From assembly GCA_018389105.1 (NCBI GenBank), contig JACATO010001128.1, forward strand, positions 860,017 to 924,016: 64,000 nucleotides of DNA, given 5' to 3'. The notes below the pieces were generated by a model that saw only the letters and a list, made by a program, of their open reading frames with translations, was not told the origin of the DNA and ran no database searches. Below, piece after piece: positions 14,113-28,300 of the stretch. The translations under genes and the position numbers were made by a program. Source of the stretch: Nautilus pompilius (taxonomy: Eukaryota > Mollusca > Cephalopoda > Nautilida > Nautilidae). The stretch's first letter is position 1; every line of letters starts with the position of its first letter.

Positions 14113-14299
14113 ATGTAATGAGATAATGATAAGAGAGAAAAACATTATCTCAGCTGCTATGTGATGTAGAGAGAAAAAAATCACTTAGTAAGTGCAATCC
14201 ATCAAGTGAAATGTCTTGAAAATGTTCTGTTCCCCTGTGAAGTGGGGTTAAGGTGAATCAAGAAATCAAAAAATAAAAAGACTTGACAAAAATCAAATG

Positions 14300-15445
14300 C
14301 ACTTAGTTGTACAAAGTTTTAGCTTCACTGAGTCCACTTTTTGATGGCACTACAGACTCCATTGTGACACTTTTGATCTAGTTCTTCATCCTTGATAACT
14401 TGTCTAATCATGTCTTGCACTGCATGCAGGTGGAAGTTTACATTTCTGCAATATAAACTCTAGAAACTCCATTTCATTGTTGTCAGAATCAGAATCCACA
14501 TTCAAAAACATGTTGCTTTCTGTACCCTCTAGAAATCTGATTGGTCCTCTTGAAACTTTTCTTGATCACAGCAGCAGATGAAGAATTCCCAAGCACTGTC
14601 TACCAAATGAAGGAAAATGCCTGGCTCTGGCTTTCCCTGCTCTCCCCCCTGCATGAGAGATCTCAAGTTACCCATCTAAGTTGTAACACACGCTAAATGT
14701 TCCTTTTATTGCTTCAGTACTGTATGTCTTAATGAGTCATAAAAAAGGTTTCATTGGGCAGAGTGATCCCCACACTTTTGCAGCCAGTAGAGAGTCTTCC
14801 AGTCCTTGATTTCCTTCTGACTAAAACTCCTGCAAGAATTCACTAAGAGTTCTCATTTCCCTTTTGAAAACAATAAGGAAGGATAGGTTTTCACACTTGC
14901 CACTGTGCTAACCCTATCTCTTTCATGCTCAGTTTTCTTCCCATAATGGTACAATCATGTTGCCTGGAATGCCAGAATAGATGGCTATCCCATCCATGTT
15001 CATAACATCAGTACTGGAATGCTAACATATCAATGAAATATTTACACCTTTACTTCCTGGTGCTGAGAAAGATTTTGCACAATAGTTTTCTGTCTTATGG
15101 AGATGCAATGATGCTTGATCCATAAATTTGTGGCCAGCAGAGATAAAAGTTCAATGTGCATTGGGTTTCATATGCCATAATCATGTTTGGAAAACCAATC
15201 AAAACTTTGTTGATCTATTTCAGCATCTCACAGTTTTTATCCACCTCCAGGTAACCACTTAGTCCTCAATTACTTTTCTTTTGATAGCTAGTTGTATCCA
15301 CTTAGAAATTCTTTTTCCTGTTCACACCAAATTCCCTTGTTGCTTCACTAATTGTTGTAGATTTTGCATAGTTTGTGGCTTCCAGCTTGAATTTGATCAT
15401 GTAGCTTTTCCATGTTTGGATTCCAACTCATGATTTTAACTCTTC
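14300..15445 (-). mobile_element. pogo/Tigger-like transposon relic
   Basis: Minus-strand fragments follow pogo order. FKLEATNYAK and REFGVN with KRISKWIQ (about 15410-15290) form the CENP-B-type DNA-binding domain. Remnants of the second HTH are near 15150 (W.TNLWIKHHCIS). NMDGIAIYSGIPGNMIV (about 15000) holds the first catalytic Asp, and SFKRTNQISR (near 14560) matches the C-terminal KCCISNAL-type segment. Multiple stops and frameshifts are present, so this is an old, inactive copy. Terminal repeats were not found. Confidence 0.65.
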
Positions 15446-18400
15446 TACAAACAAATACAACATACGATTGCTACAATAATTTCAAATAAATAAGTAAATG
15501 TAGAGGGGGAAAAGGTAGTAAAAAGGCCTAATATGGTAAAATTGCAGCAAATGATGATTGGATACAATCAGTGGGCACACGTCACTTAAAAATATATCAT
15601 GTGATCAGTAAAACCAGTCATATCTAAACAAGAAGCACTTTCCATAGTATTGCCGAACAAGGCAATATTTTGTAAGTGCTATGGAAACAATATAAGTATG
15701 TAGTGAGAAAGATGCATCAACACACAATAAGCAGATATCATAATAAACAATCTATTTATCATTGGCATGGATACTCCAATGTTTGAAAAAGCTCTCTCTT
15801 GAAGTAGGTTACAGCTGATCCAAACTGAGGGCTAATTTTCATTCAGCATCTATAAGTGCAATGATCTAGGATCATCATGCCCTTAAAGCAAATTCTTCAG
15901 TAAACAATATTCATGTTCAGAAATATTCCTGAAGAAAGGAGTTGGCATTTATTGGAGATATTTATGAAAGTAGCCAAATGGGCATTTTATGATAGTTTTT
16001 TTTATGCTAAAGTAAAGAATTATCATTTGTTGTAGCAAGGGTGGCAATGAGAACTAATACAATATATAAGCAACTGAAAAAGAAACATTATGTTTTGATG
16101 CCTAGGAGACATGCTATGCAATCAATAACTACTAAATATTGATTATCGGATTGCTTGTGAGCACACAGTATTTATTATTGCATATCATGCAATGCATGAG
16201 AAATTCTGTTAGCTTACGCTTCTGTGAACAACTGCACAATGCTTAGATCATTAGCAGGACATGTTAAAAGCTCAATGAGTATACATTATTAATATTCCAT
16301 TATTGTATTAGATGCTTAAAAATGCTTTCAATTGTCTTTATTATCTTGTTTGTATGCATGTCGACAAAAAGAATAAACAAAAACCTGAATATTTTGAACA
16401 CTGTTCTTCCTTAACAGAACAAACTGTAAAAATAAAATACAAAAACTTGAATATCCACAGTTGTGACAGGAGAAATGTGAATATATAGTAGGAAGATATG
16501 TCCATTACAAGTATTAAAAGAAATGAATAATAAAAAAAACAGATCTGTTTCATTCATCATTTAATAGAGGCTTTAATTCAAAGATTAATGAGAAGTTCAT
16601 AAATAACCTGGCTGGTATCTTCACATTCTCCAAGCCCAGAATTCAAAATAATATAAGGGCCAAATGTTCCCTATATGACAAATGTACACTGTAGAAGTTC
16701 CCTCATACATCATCACACAGCTTTACCAACAATGTATGTAGCCACATAGGACAAATATTTCATAAAATGTCAAGTGTAATCTATCAAAAACTGGAACCCA
16801 TTCCTTGTATGAACATAAAGATTCTAGATTGAAACATTTCTTTTTAAAGTCCAAAAATGGATACAACTTAAAACACAATTTTGTAACTTGTTTTTTTATT
16901 TGAATATTATGATTATCCAAATATGGGATAATATTAATAAAAATCTTATTAGTTTTTTTAGAACTGTAATTATTGTAAGTTAATCAGGCCCCAGCATTGA
17001 CATCACCTCACATATACATGCAAGAACAACAGAAATTCAATAACTTTTCTGAGTAAATAAATCAGTAATATATTTTCATCTTTATTAAAATTTATGTAGC
17101 CAGAACAGATTTTAAAGGTTCAAATATTAAATTTATTAAAATACATGCAAAGTTATATTTGTATGGTCTTTGAAGAAAACTATTTCACTTCATTGCAAGA
17201 CCAGAAAATGTGGGTTTCCTAAATGTGGAAACCCCCAACACCAGCAATAATGCCACTTAAGACTAGAGTATCAAGAAGATGCCCAATTTTCTCTATCTCT
17301 TTGGTAAGTTTTGAATTAGAATTTTGAGAATTAAGCCAGGATAAAAAGCATTCCACAAGTTTTTGAGACAAGAAAAAGATCAGCAGCATCTATTAAACTT
17401 ATCTTCAAAAGAGAAAAACATGGCCTGGTGGATAACCTATAGCAACTCCGTCTAGCTGAGAATATACGATATGGAAAAAAGCAAAGTTTTAATGCCCCCC
17501 CCAACAAAAAATAGCTAAGTATTATCTAAAGGATGCATTCCGTGCTTGAAGCCAATGTCCTAGTCCAGCTAAAAATAGCTGTCAAGAACATTTTTAGTAA
17601 TTATGATGGTCTGAAAGGGTTGCACTCAGCTTATACCAGCATGATGTGGGAAAAGAAAGACCATTCACTCTTAGTAGTTAGCAAAAATCACACTTCCTTC
17701 TTTTGCATATTGGACATTATGAGCAAATCTAATTGAGATGTCTGAATCAGGGACAGGTAGACAAGTACTAAGTTTTGTTTTTTCTAAATTATTTTGGGGA
17801 GTTTTTTTTTTTAGTTACAAGAGTCGTGATTTAGAACCCCACTTTTTTTCCCCCTTAGAGTCATAGGTGAACAATCAGACATCTTTTCACCACAATCGTT
17901 TGGTGTAGTGTGATTAATGCATTATAAAGAAAATAATCACTGGATAAATGGGTTGAATGAATGGAGGACCTTATCTTATAACCCTGGAAGACGTTGAATG
18001 GATGGAGGGGACCTTATTGTATAACCCTGGAAGATGTTGAATGGATGGAGGGGACCTTATTGTATAACCCTGGAAGATGTTGAATGGATGGAGGGGACCT
18101 TATTGTATAACCCTGGAAGACATTGAATGGATGGAGGGGACCTTATTGTATAACCCTGGAAGTTGAATGGATGGAGGGGACCTTATTGTATAACCCTGGA
18201 AGACATTGAATGGATGGAGGGGACCTTATTGTATAACCCTGGAAGATGTTGAATGGATGGAGGGGACCTTATTTTATAAGCTGGAAGATTTCCTGTCCCC
18301 TTGTAAACAAATATTTCACAAATTTTTTTTTTTTAAAAAAATCTTTTTGCTGTTAGTCATACAAACGTTTAATATCCTTTAATTTAGATAAGGTATTATG

Positions 18401-19130
18401 TTTCCTGGGAAATGCTTCTGATGTGGTTGGTAAATAACAGTAAGTTTCGGGTGTTTGTATGTCAAAGAAATTCTGGAGCTTTATTGCCTTGGCTGAAAAA
18501 GTCACTGAGAGCTAAGTCATCACAGAGAAATGAGAAGTCACAAGCCATAAGAAGTCATATAATAGCTCTAAATATTCAGAATGTCGGTCAGTTTCTAACT
18601 GCATATGAATGCAAGTTTTTTCCTTGATGAAAAAATGTTAGATGCTTTTATTTTTCTTTTTTAGATATTTCGAACACAAACACTATTACCTGAAAAGGAA
18701 TGTGCAAAATAATAATAAAAATAGTTAATGGTTATTTTTTTAATACTTTTTCCCCCATTTTAAACTTCCATAATGGAAAAAACAGTGTCAACTAGATTTC
18801 ATATTACATAGCACTTGTGGTTTTCTACTTACACACAAATATTTAACTTAGATTAAAAAATATGCCTAGCTTCCCGCTGTGACTAATGGTTGACCTATAA
18901 AATTTCTCTCTTCTTCCTTTGCAAAGGAAAGAACCTAGAACTCCAGAAGCCTACAAATGGGTTTCTATTGATATAATCGGTTTACATACATTACTGACTT
19001 GACTTTAGTGTTTTGCGAATGAGTAAAACAAAAATAATGAGATATTTCTTGGCAACCAACAACCCAAGCTGGAAAGCAAGACAGTGTATGAATAAAAAAT
19101 ATAATAAATGAAAGGGGTGCTACTACTTAC
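15446..19130. other. AT-rich non-coding stretch
   Basis: Holds the 43-bp minisatellite; nothing else identifiable. It probably belongs to the last intron of the AK-like gene. Confidence 0.6.
17952..18290. repeat. 43-bp minisatellite, eight units
   Basis: Unit starts at 17952, 17993, 18036, 18079, 18122, 18162, 18205 and 18248. The core is GTTGAATGGATGGAGGGGAC followed by CTTATTGTATAACCCTGGA. Units differ by a few substitutions, and one is three bases short. Confidence 0.95.
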
Positions 19131-19320
19131 CAAATGCAAAATATATCACAGTATTGACAGCTTTAACGTGAGGAAGTTCCAGTGAATCAAGGAAATCACA
19201 TAAAGAAGTCCATATTAAATTGTTTTTTCCAGAAGAAACATCAACAGACACAAGCCGTTCAGACTTGCTGAAATACTCCAGTATTGGCTTCACTGCTGTG
19301 TTATACAGCGAGACTCGTTT
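19131..19320 (-). CDS. Exon 5: C-terminal helices of the AK-like domain
   Basis: The acceptor is ATTGCAG and the donor GTAAGTAG; the exon is 190 bases, phase 0 to phase 1. RVSLYNTAVKPILEYFSKS aligns with the AK motif RLxxYyxxxxPVIxYYxxk, and WTSLCDFLDSL with the final AK helix. The exon runs on to VNTVIYFAF and leaves one base (G), so at least one more exon follows toward lower coordinates. Confidence 0.9.
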
Positions 19321-22300
19321 CTGCAATAATAACATTAGAGAAGTAACAAAACTGTTATCATCATTGTAATTGTGTTTTTTTTTTATGTCAATGCATCTGA
19401 TATGCTATGTTATAGGATAACCTTTCAAGTTCTCTTAAGAAACCTAATGCTAGTCTTCTGGAGACAGACATACTGTGTAAATTCACAGTGCGCTATGGTT
19501 TCATGTTTGCCTGTCAAGGGGTCTCTGCTAGAAGGAATCTAACCCTGCACCTCACTTTATGCCATGCTGTGAATAAATTTCATGATTAAGCATAATGATA
19601 CAGAATGGAATGGAAACAATAAATGCAATCAGTTTTTTTTACTGACACAGAAAGCAAAGAAAACTTATGAAAGAACAACGAAAGATATCATCAGTTTTAA
19701 TTAGATTTTTTATAGTGATGTCAGTATTAGCATCAACAGGAATCGCAGCTAATAAAGTTAAACTTGAAAGAGAGGCGTTCGTTCCCCTTGCAATGTCTTT
19801 TATTGAACATTAGGCACTAAAAATAATCTATGCACTGCTGAGGAACAGTGCAACTATAGTCCCCTCCCACTGAATCCTTTGTGTTTTGATAAAGTCATGG
19901 ACAAAACTTGAGATTAGTTGAGGGCAGGTGAGGTCAGAATGGCACACTTCCTTGTCATGGTGGTGGGTGGCTGCAGTTCAATCACTGATAGATCTAGGCT
20001 GTAATTGGTGCCTAACTGTAGCATGTCCTCCTCCTACTCGTGAGCAGTACAGTTGTTTTCTCATTTCTAACTAGAAGGGTTCTGGTTGAATTTTTTCCAG
20101 GTGAAGCCAATGGAATATGGTAAGTTTTCATGAGCTAAACCATGCAGCATCACCAATGGGGGTAGAAGTAAAAGGTTTTAGAGTTAATAACAGATGGAAA
20201 AAAAAAAAAGCAATATTAGAGCAAATGCCTCAAAGCCATTGTGGTATAGCATTTCTGGTTACTACATAGACCTCCTTTGGGGTATACAGTTCAGTTTGGA
20301 ACCCATTAGATTTACTAGGATAATTAGTTATGTAAATAATCTCAGTTAAAAAAGATAAATTGCTAAGTACAAAAGTAAACATTTAATTCATGCAAACATT
20401 TTAAACATTTTTGCAGCTTAGGACACATTAGCAGATTCTGTGTAAAAAGAAGACATTTACAGTTTGATTAATGATAATTATGTATCACTAGCAGTAAGGA
20501 TGGCACTACTCTTCCTGCCAGTTCCTATGGAGTTCTGAACAAGACTGACAAAAAATCTTCCATGGAAAGATTACCCCATTCTTAAAACTTATTGACTGAA
20601 ATCTCTTAGTGGTTCTGATAAAGTAGTCAAGAACAACAAGTATATGGTAACCAAAGACTTTATACTGAATATTTTCTGAATACTGCATGAAAAGGTTTGT
20701 CAATGTGGACAGAAAAAAAAGACAAACTACAAGAAGATTCAAAATCAATTTGCCAACATTCCATAATTCCTTGACCATACGTAGATCCCTCAGTGTGAAA
20801 ATAAGCTGAGAAGTGATCCACATAAACAGCATCTGGATTAATCAGCAGTGGTGGATCTGGTAGACATGCAGACTATGAAATACTGGTTTATCCTGCACTA
20901 CATGGAGTACCTAACAAAGTTACACATGATTTGCCCATCTTAATTCAAGATGGCAAAAAAAGTAGCTCATGAATTTTAACTGATCTTTCTGAACTTCGGT
21001 GTACCATATATTCTAAAGTCAGACAATGCACATGAGCTTACAGTCCAAGTTATTGAAGAACTGGCCAGTCTGACAATCATATCAATTTCAAAGCCAGAGA
21101 TCAGTGAAACAGAGGAATGATGACAAAAGTCAAGCTCAAATCTTGAATGAGTTACAACATTAGTGCTAGGCAGAGCTGTGGTTCCTACTTTGTTCAGTGG
21201 TTCATGAACATGTAAAACCATGAGATCTTGAAGATGGATTCATACATAACTTGGGCTGGTAACAAACCTTGCTGTGGGTTGACTTCCATGTTATCAGCTA
21301 AACTTCTCACCCATCTTGGTACAGGTGTTATGGAGGAGAAAGTACAGAATATGCTGTGGGAGGGGCTTTCTCCTACCCACTCAGTACCTCTGTTCTTAAT
21401 AGAGACTCAGTCACACAAATTCTGGCTACTACTCCCAGACTCATTGTCACCATCACAAGACTCAATACTAACACATCTACTGTCAACTCAAATGAGGCCA
21501 TAATATTTACCTCAGAAGCTCCATCTACAGAACACTGTGAAAAGTGAGCAAGGAAGGCAGCCTAACAGAGAATTATTAGTCAGGCCCCTAACTCTTCAAG
21601 CTCTAGGAACAAGTCAGAATGCTGCTGCGCCAGTTTCCTAGTCTGACTGCAGGAAAGGTGATCCAACAAATTTTATTTAAGAGGTATTAGCATTTGAAAT
21701 TTCTGGCTATGTGATTGGCACCAGGAATGCCTCCAAGAAAAGTGGTTTGGAATCAGTTGTAATTTGGTCTGAAATTTTCCACCAGAGCAGCTTAGCATCT
21801 TGGAGATAGTGCATGCCCAGATTGTGTGTGGGGGACAAGGTGTTCCTGTAGGAGTACCTGCCCTACCAGGCAGTGCTCCTGTCTGAAGGCTGGTTTAAGA
21901 TGAAACAGTGTCATAGTAACATGATAGTTCAAACGTACATAGTGGCCAATACATTGTCATGATTTACTATTGTGAGCTATATTAGGTCTTCTTACAAAAT
22001 GTAATTATGGGTTACTACCTTTTGATTTCTACAGTTTTTCATAAGTTAATGGTATTCTATAGTATACATTTTCAAAGAATAGCTTTGTTTTATGGTTCAT
22101 TTTCATCTTATATTTAAAACTATATATATGTATACGAGGTCTGTCGAAAAAGTATCCGACCTTAGGCTGGAAAAAAAATTACATACTTGGTGTGGTTCAA
22201 TTGCTAATCCCCTTCGAAGTAGGCTCCTTGTGCCTCCACACACTTAGCCCAGCAATCCTTCCACTGTTCGAAACACGTCTGGAATGCTTCTGGAATGGCT

Positions 22301-25300
22301 CTCAGCTCTGTCATCGCATTCTGCATGATGTCCTCTCAGCTCTCAAAGCGGAAGTCTTTCAGTGGCATCTTCATTTTTGGGAACAACCAGAAGTCAGAAG
22401 GAGCCATGTCTGGAGAGTAGGGAGCCTGGCAAATGAACAAAATGCCTTTCTTTGTCAAGAAACCTTGGATCAGCTGTGACGAATGAGCCGGGGCGTTGTC
22501 ATGATGCAGCTGCCAGTTTTGCGAGGCCCACAGATCCAGTCTCTTGCACCAAACTGCATCACGAAGACATCGGAGAACTTCCTGATGATACTCCTTTGTA
22601 ATTTTTTGTCCTTCTGGTGCATATTTGTGATGCAAAATGCCTCGGTAGTAAAGAAAACAGTCAGCATCACGTTGATTTTTCTCTGGACCTTGTGACGTTG
22701 AGTGCTTCCACTGTGATGATTGAGCTTTGGTTTCTGGGTCATACCCGTACACCCACGTCTCATCTCCAGTTATCATGGTATTCTGGAACTCAGGATCCCT
22801 GTTGGCAGTATCCAGCAGGTACTGCGCAACCTCAAGACGAAGTTGTTGTTCATGAGATAGCAGCATGGGCACAAATTTCGCTGCCACTCTGCGCAAGCCA
22901 AAATCCTCCTTTAAAATTGCATGTGCAGAATCTTTACTGATCCCAACCTCATCACCAATTTCCCACACCATCAAACAACAATCCTCCATTATCAAGGTCC
23001 GCACTTTCTCAACAATAACTGTACTGCGGCTTGTTGACGGCCTTCCGGAACACTGGTCACTCTCCACCGGTGCGGCCATCTTTGAACCTGTTGTACTATT
23101 CTTTAATTTGGGTAACACCCATGGCATTGTCACCAAAAGCCTGTTGAATTTTGCAAATTGTTTCCGCTTGGGTATCTCCAAGCTTTTGGCAAAACTTGAT
23201 GCAAGATCGTTATTCCACACATTCCGTCATCATGGGCGAAATGAAAATGTGACAAGTAAGTAGTACAGCACCTCTCATGCTGGCTGCATGACAGCAACTG
23301 ACACATCCAGCAAGCCTGCCAAAAACCACGCATGCGCATGAAGGCATGCGGCTCCCACTATGCACACTTTTCCCTCCCTAACATCATTACTTCCCACGGG
23401 AAAAAATAAAGTCAGATACTTTTTTGACAGACCTCATATATGTTAAAGCTAGTTCATTTTATATTCTATAACATTAAATGTGTTAAAACTATGACATAGT
23501 GCTTGCTTCATCTATTCCTTTTAATTTTAAATGTAGGATAAAATAAAAATGGTATTTATAATTTCTGTATGTGATGGTTTGTCCAATTTGTGAAATAAAT
23601 ATAAGTTCAGTGTGTGTGCACAGCACCTAAAGTAGTATGTGGACATCAGTAAACATCTGCAAAACTCCTGCCCATTTTCATGATTGGGTTTAAGTCATAC
23701 ATTTTTTTTTTAAAAACTGGCTAGAAAAACATTTTGTCATCAGGGTCTTTATGTAAGTTTTAAAAACTCCTTGCCACTCTAACTCTGTGTATCTATGAAG
23801 ATGGTTCTTCATCAAACTCTATACCCAAATACCACATGCTCCTCACATGATCAATGGAAATACCTTTTGCTGGTCGGTTTGTGTGTATGCAAGAAAGGGA
23901 GAAGGAAGAAAAAACCTATACATATTTTATTAACCTTACATTCATACAATAAGTACTCTATAACCCAAAACATTATCAGGAAGTGTTTTGCATGAAAAAA
24001 AGTGGTTTAGAACAAGACACACATAATTTCTACACATTTTAAACCTTTTCTGTTTTTAAAATCATGCAATATCACGAAATCATGCAATCTCAGATGGAAC
24101 ACATTTTATCATGCTCATCTCATAATTCATTTTAATTAATTAATTAAGAGGATGAAAAAATACAATTCAAAACAACACACCTCAGTTCTTGTTGAATCCG
24201 CCTCATCTGTTTGAGCATTGTTGCTGCTGTTTCTTTTATTTTTGGAACTCCCAGCATCTGAGGACTTCTTCACAAAGGTGCTGGCTTGGCATTCCAGATT
24301 GAGAGCAAAGGAAACTGGATACTAAAACGTAGAGTAATAGTTTGTAAGAAGTATTGTTAACGGGGGGAAGAAGAGAGAGAAGAAAGTGGCATACAAATTT
24401 AAAAAAAAAACAGATATCATTTTGGAAAAGTTTTTTTGTTTTTGTTTTAACCGATAATGATGAATTGGAAAATGTTTATTAACCCTACCCCTCTCGCTGA
24501 AGTGATTAAAGATGGATTGATTAATAAACAAAATTTTTTTTATAGAGGTTAGTGACAGAAACTTAATGTAAAAATTGAAAGTAGAAATCTTATGGAAGTG
24601 GTAACTTATATTCTTTTTTCAAAGAGATTATATATATGTGTGTGTGTGTGTACTCAGTACATAGAGATTAATGAGAAAAATGAAATTCAATAAGAGAGAG
24701 AGTGGATGCATGTGTACACAATACAGACAGAGACACTAATGAAATTCAATAATTTAGAAAAAAAAAAGACAACAGTGCACAGAGTAACAGAAGCAAAGAT
24801 AAACAAACAATATATTCAGTAACTAGAAGATAGAATGTGACCATACACATGCACATACTGAATAAATAATACAAATAGACTAATGGAATTCAACAGAGCG
24901 ACAAACAGATTAGAAACAAAGATACAGGTAGGTTATTATAAATTTACAAACCAAGAATGTGAGACACAAACTCACACAAACAAATACTAATATAAAATAC
25001 AAAGTAGTAGTTCAATAACTCAGTAAACACATGCATTAGTTTCCTCTTGGCATTCTGGTTTCCACCCTCATGTAAAAGTGAAGAATTCCAGCAAGGACTT
25101 TGGTTAGGTTTGTTTGGTAGCATAACGTGTTGGTGACACTTTCCATCCAAATTACCATCTTGGAAGGACTTGGCCATCCACTAAATACTGTTCTTGGCAC
25201 AAGCAATGCTAAAAATCTGCATTTCTTTGTTGTCAGTGACAGCTCATTGAGAGCTAAGCAACTCATGCAAAGATAAATAAAACTAAGACACTGATAGACA

Positions 25301-28300
25301 AGTTGCATAACTTCAACAACAGATAAACAGACAGAGACAAAAAAATAATAAAAAGCACAACAGAGACTAGAACAATTAAGAGCTCTTGTTACTACAGGTG
25401 CACAGCAAGATTCTGCAGAAGCTGTTTGTTTAAAATTACCCCTCCATAGATGCTACAATCAATCTCGATTTGACTATTAACACCAAAACTAGCTTTATGC
25501 TAATGCAGCACAATCATATTGGAAAATTTAAATATGCTGATTATAATAATAAACTGTATCATGAACTGATACTGAAAAGGTTAAATAATTTCAAAACTTT
25601 GTTAGTTCAGTAATCACTTGAGGAGCTTGAGAAATGTGGGCGGCGGGGAGAGGTTTTCCCATATCGTTCTTGAGATATTGCATCATATCATTTTTTTGCA
25701 CTATAGACGTGAATCTGTGGATACCGCCACTGAGATAAAAACAAAACATTATCCATGTGATGATTTGATGGTGAAATAAATTATCGGTAAGTTTGCCTTC
25801 TTTTTTTTTTTCCAATGGGCAATTGTTGTACAGTTTAGTTATTTAATCTCTCAAATTGCAAATGCATCAAGATAGGCCAAGCTAATTTTAAGAATATAAC
25901 ATCCAATTGACAACAGCGATGTTCGGTTTTATTTGCAATAGATTCAAATAGTGAAATCACGTGCAAGCAGGATGAACAAAAATATTAGATTTTGTTAGAG
26001 TGACTGTGTATGTGTTACACTAATATTTATTTCACAAATTGGACAAACCATTACATTTCATGAAATACAGAACTTATAAATACCATTTTTATCTTATCCT
26101 ACATTTAAAATTAAAAGGAATAGATGAAGCAAGCACTATGTCATAATTTAACACACTTAATGTTATAGAATATAGAATGAACTAGCTTTAACATATATAT
26201 ATATATATATATATATAGCTTTAAATATAAGATGAAAATGAACCATAAAACAAAGCTATTCTTTGAAATTGTATACTATAGAATACCATTAACTTATGAA
26301 AAACTGTAGAAATCAAAAGGTAGTAACCCATAATTACATTCTGTAAGAAGACCTAGTATAGTTCACAATAGTAAATCATGACAATGTATTGGCCACTATG
26401 TACATTTGCACTATCTTGTGACTATGATACTGTTTCACCTTAAACCAGGCTTCAGACAGGAGCACTGCCAGGTAGGGCAGGTACTACTATAGGAACACAT
26501 TGTCCACCACACACAATCTGGGCATGCACTATCTCCAAGATGCTAAGTTGCTCTGGTGGAAAATTTCAGACCAAATTACAACTAATTCCAAGCCACTTTT
26601 CTTGGAGAACTCCACTGCTTGTTCCTTGAACTTTAAAAGGTAGGGTACTGGGAGCTGTCATTTAGTTGGCTTGTCTAGTAATTCCGTTAAGATTCCTTCC
26701 TCATCTAATTTGCTTGGTGTTCCGGAAGTGTGACGTTAGTGTTTGTTGATAGAGAGTGCAAGGTAGGTATTATGGTTTTACTTGAGTCAACAACAGACTT
26801 GTTGGCACTGAGCTTTGTGATAGTGGTGGTGACAGTTTCTGCAGTAGTGTCACCTGGTGGGGTACTGGTATGATATCTTTTAAGAGCCGAGGCACTGGAT
26901 GGAGTACCGGAACTTCTCTCTGCATATCTTCTAGCTTCTCCTCCACAACATCTGTACCATGATGGATGAAGAATTTAGCTGATAACATGTAAGTCAGCCA
27001 AAAGCAAGGTTTGTTTCCAGTGTAAGTTATGTATGGCTCCATCTTCAAGGTCTCATGGTATAACCATAGCTCCATCAAGCACTATTGTAACTCATCCAAG
27101 TCACAAACTTGACCTTCATGTCGCCATACTCTCATTTCACTGATTCCTGGCTTTGAGAACATACTAGTCCATTCACAAGAACCAAATCTCCGCCAGTTTC
27201 TCAATAATTTTGGCTATAAACTTGCATCTTCTGTCTGACTATAGAATACATAGTGTACTAAAGTTTACAAAGATCAGTAACAGTTCATGAGCCACCTATG
27301 TTGCAATACTCGATTAAGGTGGGAAAAGCATGTGTAACTTTGTTAGATATTCCATGTAGTGCAAGATAAACCTGTAGCTGCCTGCATACACTTGTTAATT
27401 TTTTCACACCTTACCTTTCATACTGAGAAATGTACCCCTAAACAAGGGACTGAAATTTGGTGTACTGATCCTAAATCTTCTTGATAGTCTTCTCTCCACG
27501 TGCAGAATTCAGATAATATTCAGCACACCCTCTTTGGTTACCACACACTTATTGTTCTTGGCCACTTTATTAATGCCACCAAAGGATTGCAAGAATAAGT
27601 TTTCAGAATGAGGTAATATTCCCTTGGAAAACTTGCCAGTTTTCCCCAGCTGAGGACATTGATAACATGCTGTTCATAAGCAGAACTCCACAGAGACTGA
27701 CAGGAGGATATAATGACTCCAATACTGCTAGTGGTTAGAGTAATTAGTATGAATCAAGCAGTAAATGTTTTCAATTTATACAGAATTTGCTAACGTGTCA
27801 AACTGTCAAATGTTAACTAATCACTGTGTTAGCCACATACATTCACTAGATGACACTGAGTAATTTAGATTTAGTAACCTGAATAGCCTTACATGCTTGT
27901 TTATAAATAAAAACAAATCAGAATGCAATAATTTGTTTTACTTTATTTTTCTTACAATTACCTTTCTGCACATCCCATGTTTAACTGCTACATCTACTTA
28001 TTAATGTTTTGGTAAACTGAAGTTACACTTGCATGCAAGTGTATCTGGGTCATTTTTTTTTTGATTTCTGAAATCATATAAATGAGAAAAACTCCACTTA
28101 CACTTGAATCTTATCTGCCAATAATTTAGAAAAAAACTTTCCCACAACCTACAGGAACTCAAAATTAAGCTCAGATGATTGCTGAGCACTTCTGAATGTT
28201 TAGCGATAAAATAAACATTCAAAGAAAAGAAAATAGAAAACTTTGTTGAAGAAGAAAAACAAAATCAAGCTAAAAACTTAGCCAAAAGACAAATGACAAC

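Larger units (their letters stand above)
20400..23680 (+). mobile_element. KRBA2/SCAND3-type integrase element, relic copy B (interrupted by mariner)
   Basis: Same family as the copy at 2-4 kb. Plus-strand remnants read KYMVTKDF near 20640, LVDMQTM near 20860, EYLTKLHMIC near 20910 and FGVPYILKSDNAHE near 21000, with stops between them. Non-coding 3' sequence at 21950-22130 continues at 23440-23680 after the nested mariner. It is nearly identical to the reverse complement of 25990-26390. The element lies in intron 4, antisense to the host gene. Confidence 0.75.
19321..24180 (-). other. Intron 4 of the AK-like gene
   Basis: About 4.9 kb, most of it the plus-strand integrase element with its nested mariner. 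Between 19780 and 20170 is a GC-richer stretch resembling dispersed repeat, which I could not classify. Confidence 0.7.

Noticed and set aside
20099-20119. Plus-strand 19-base segment between TTTTTTCCAG and GTAAGT
   Set aside because: Too short, antisense to the gene and within repeat-like sequence; most likely chance.
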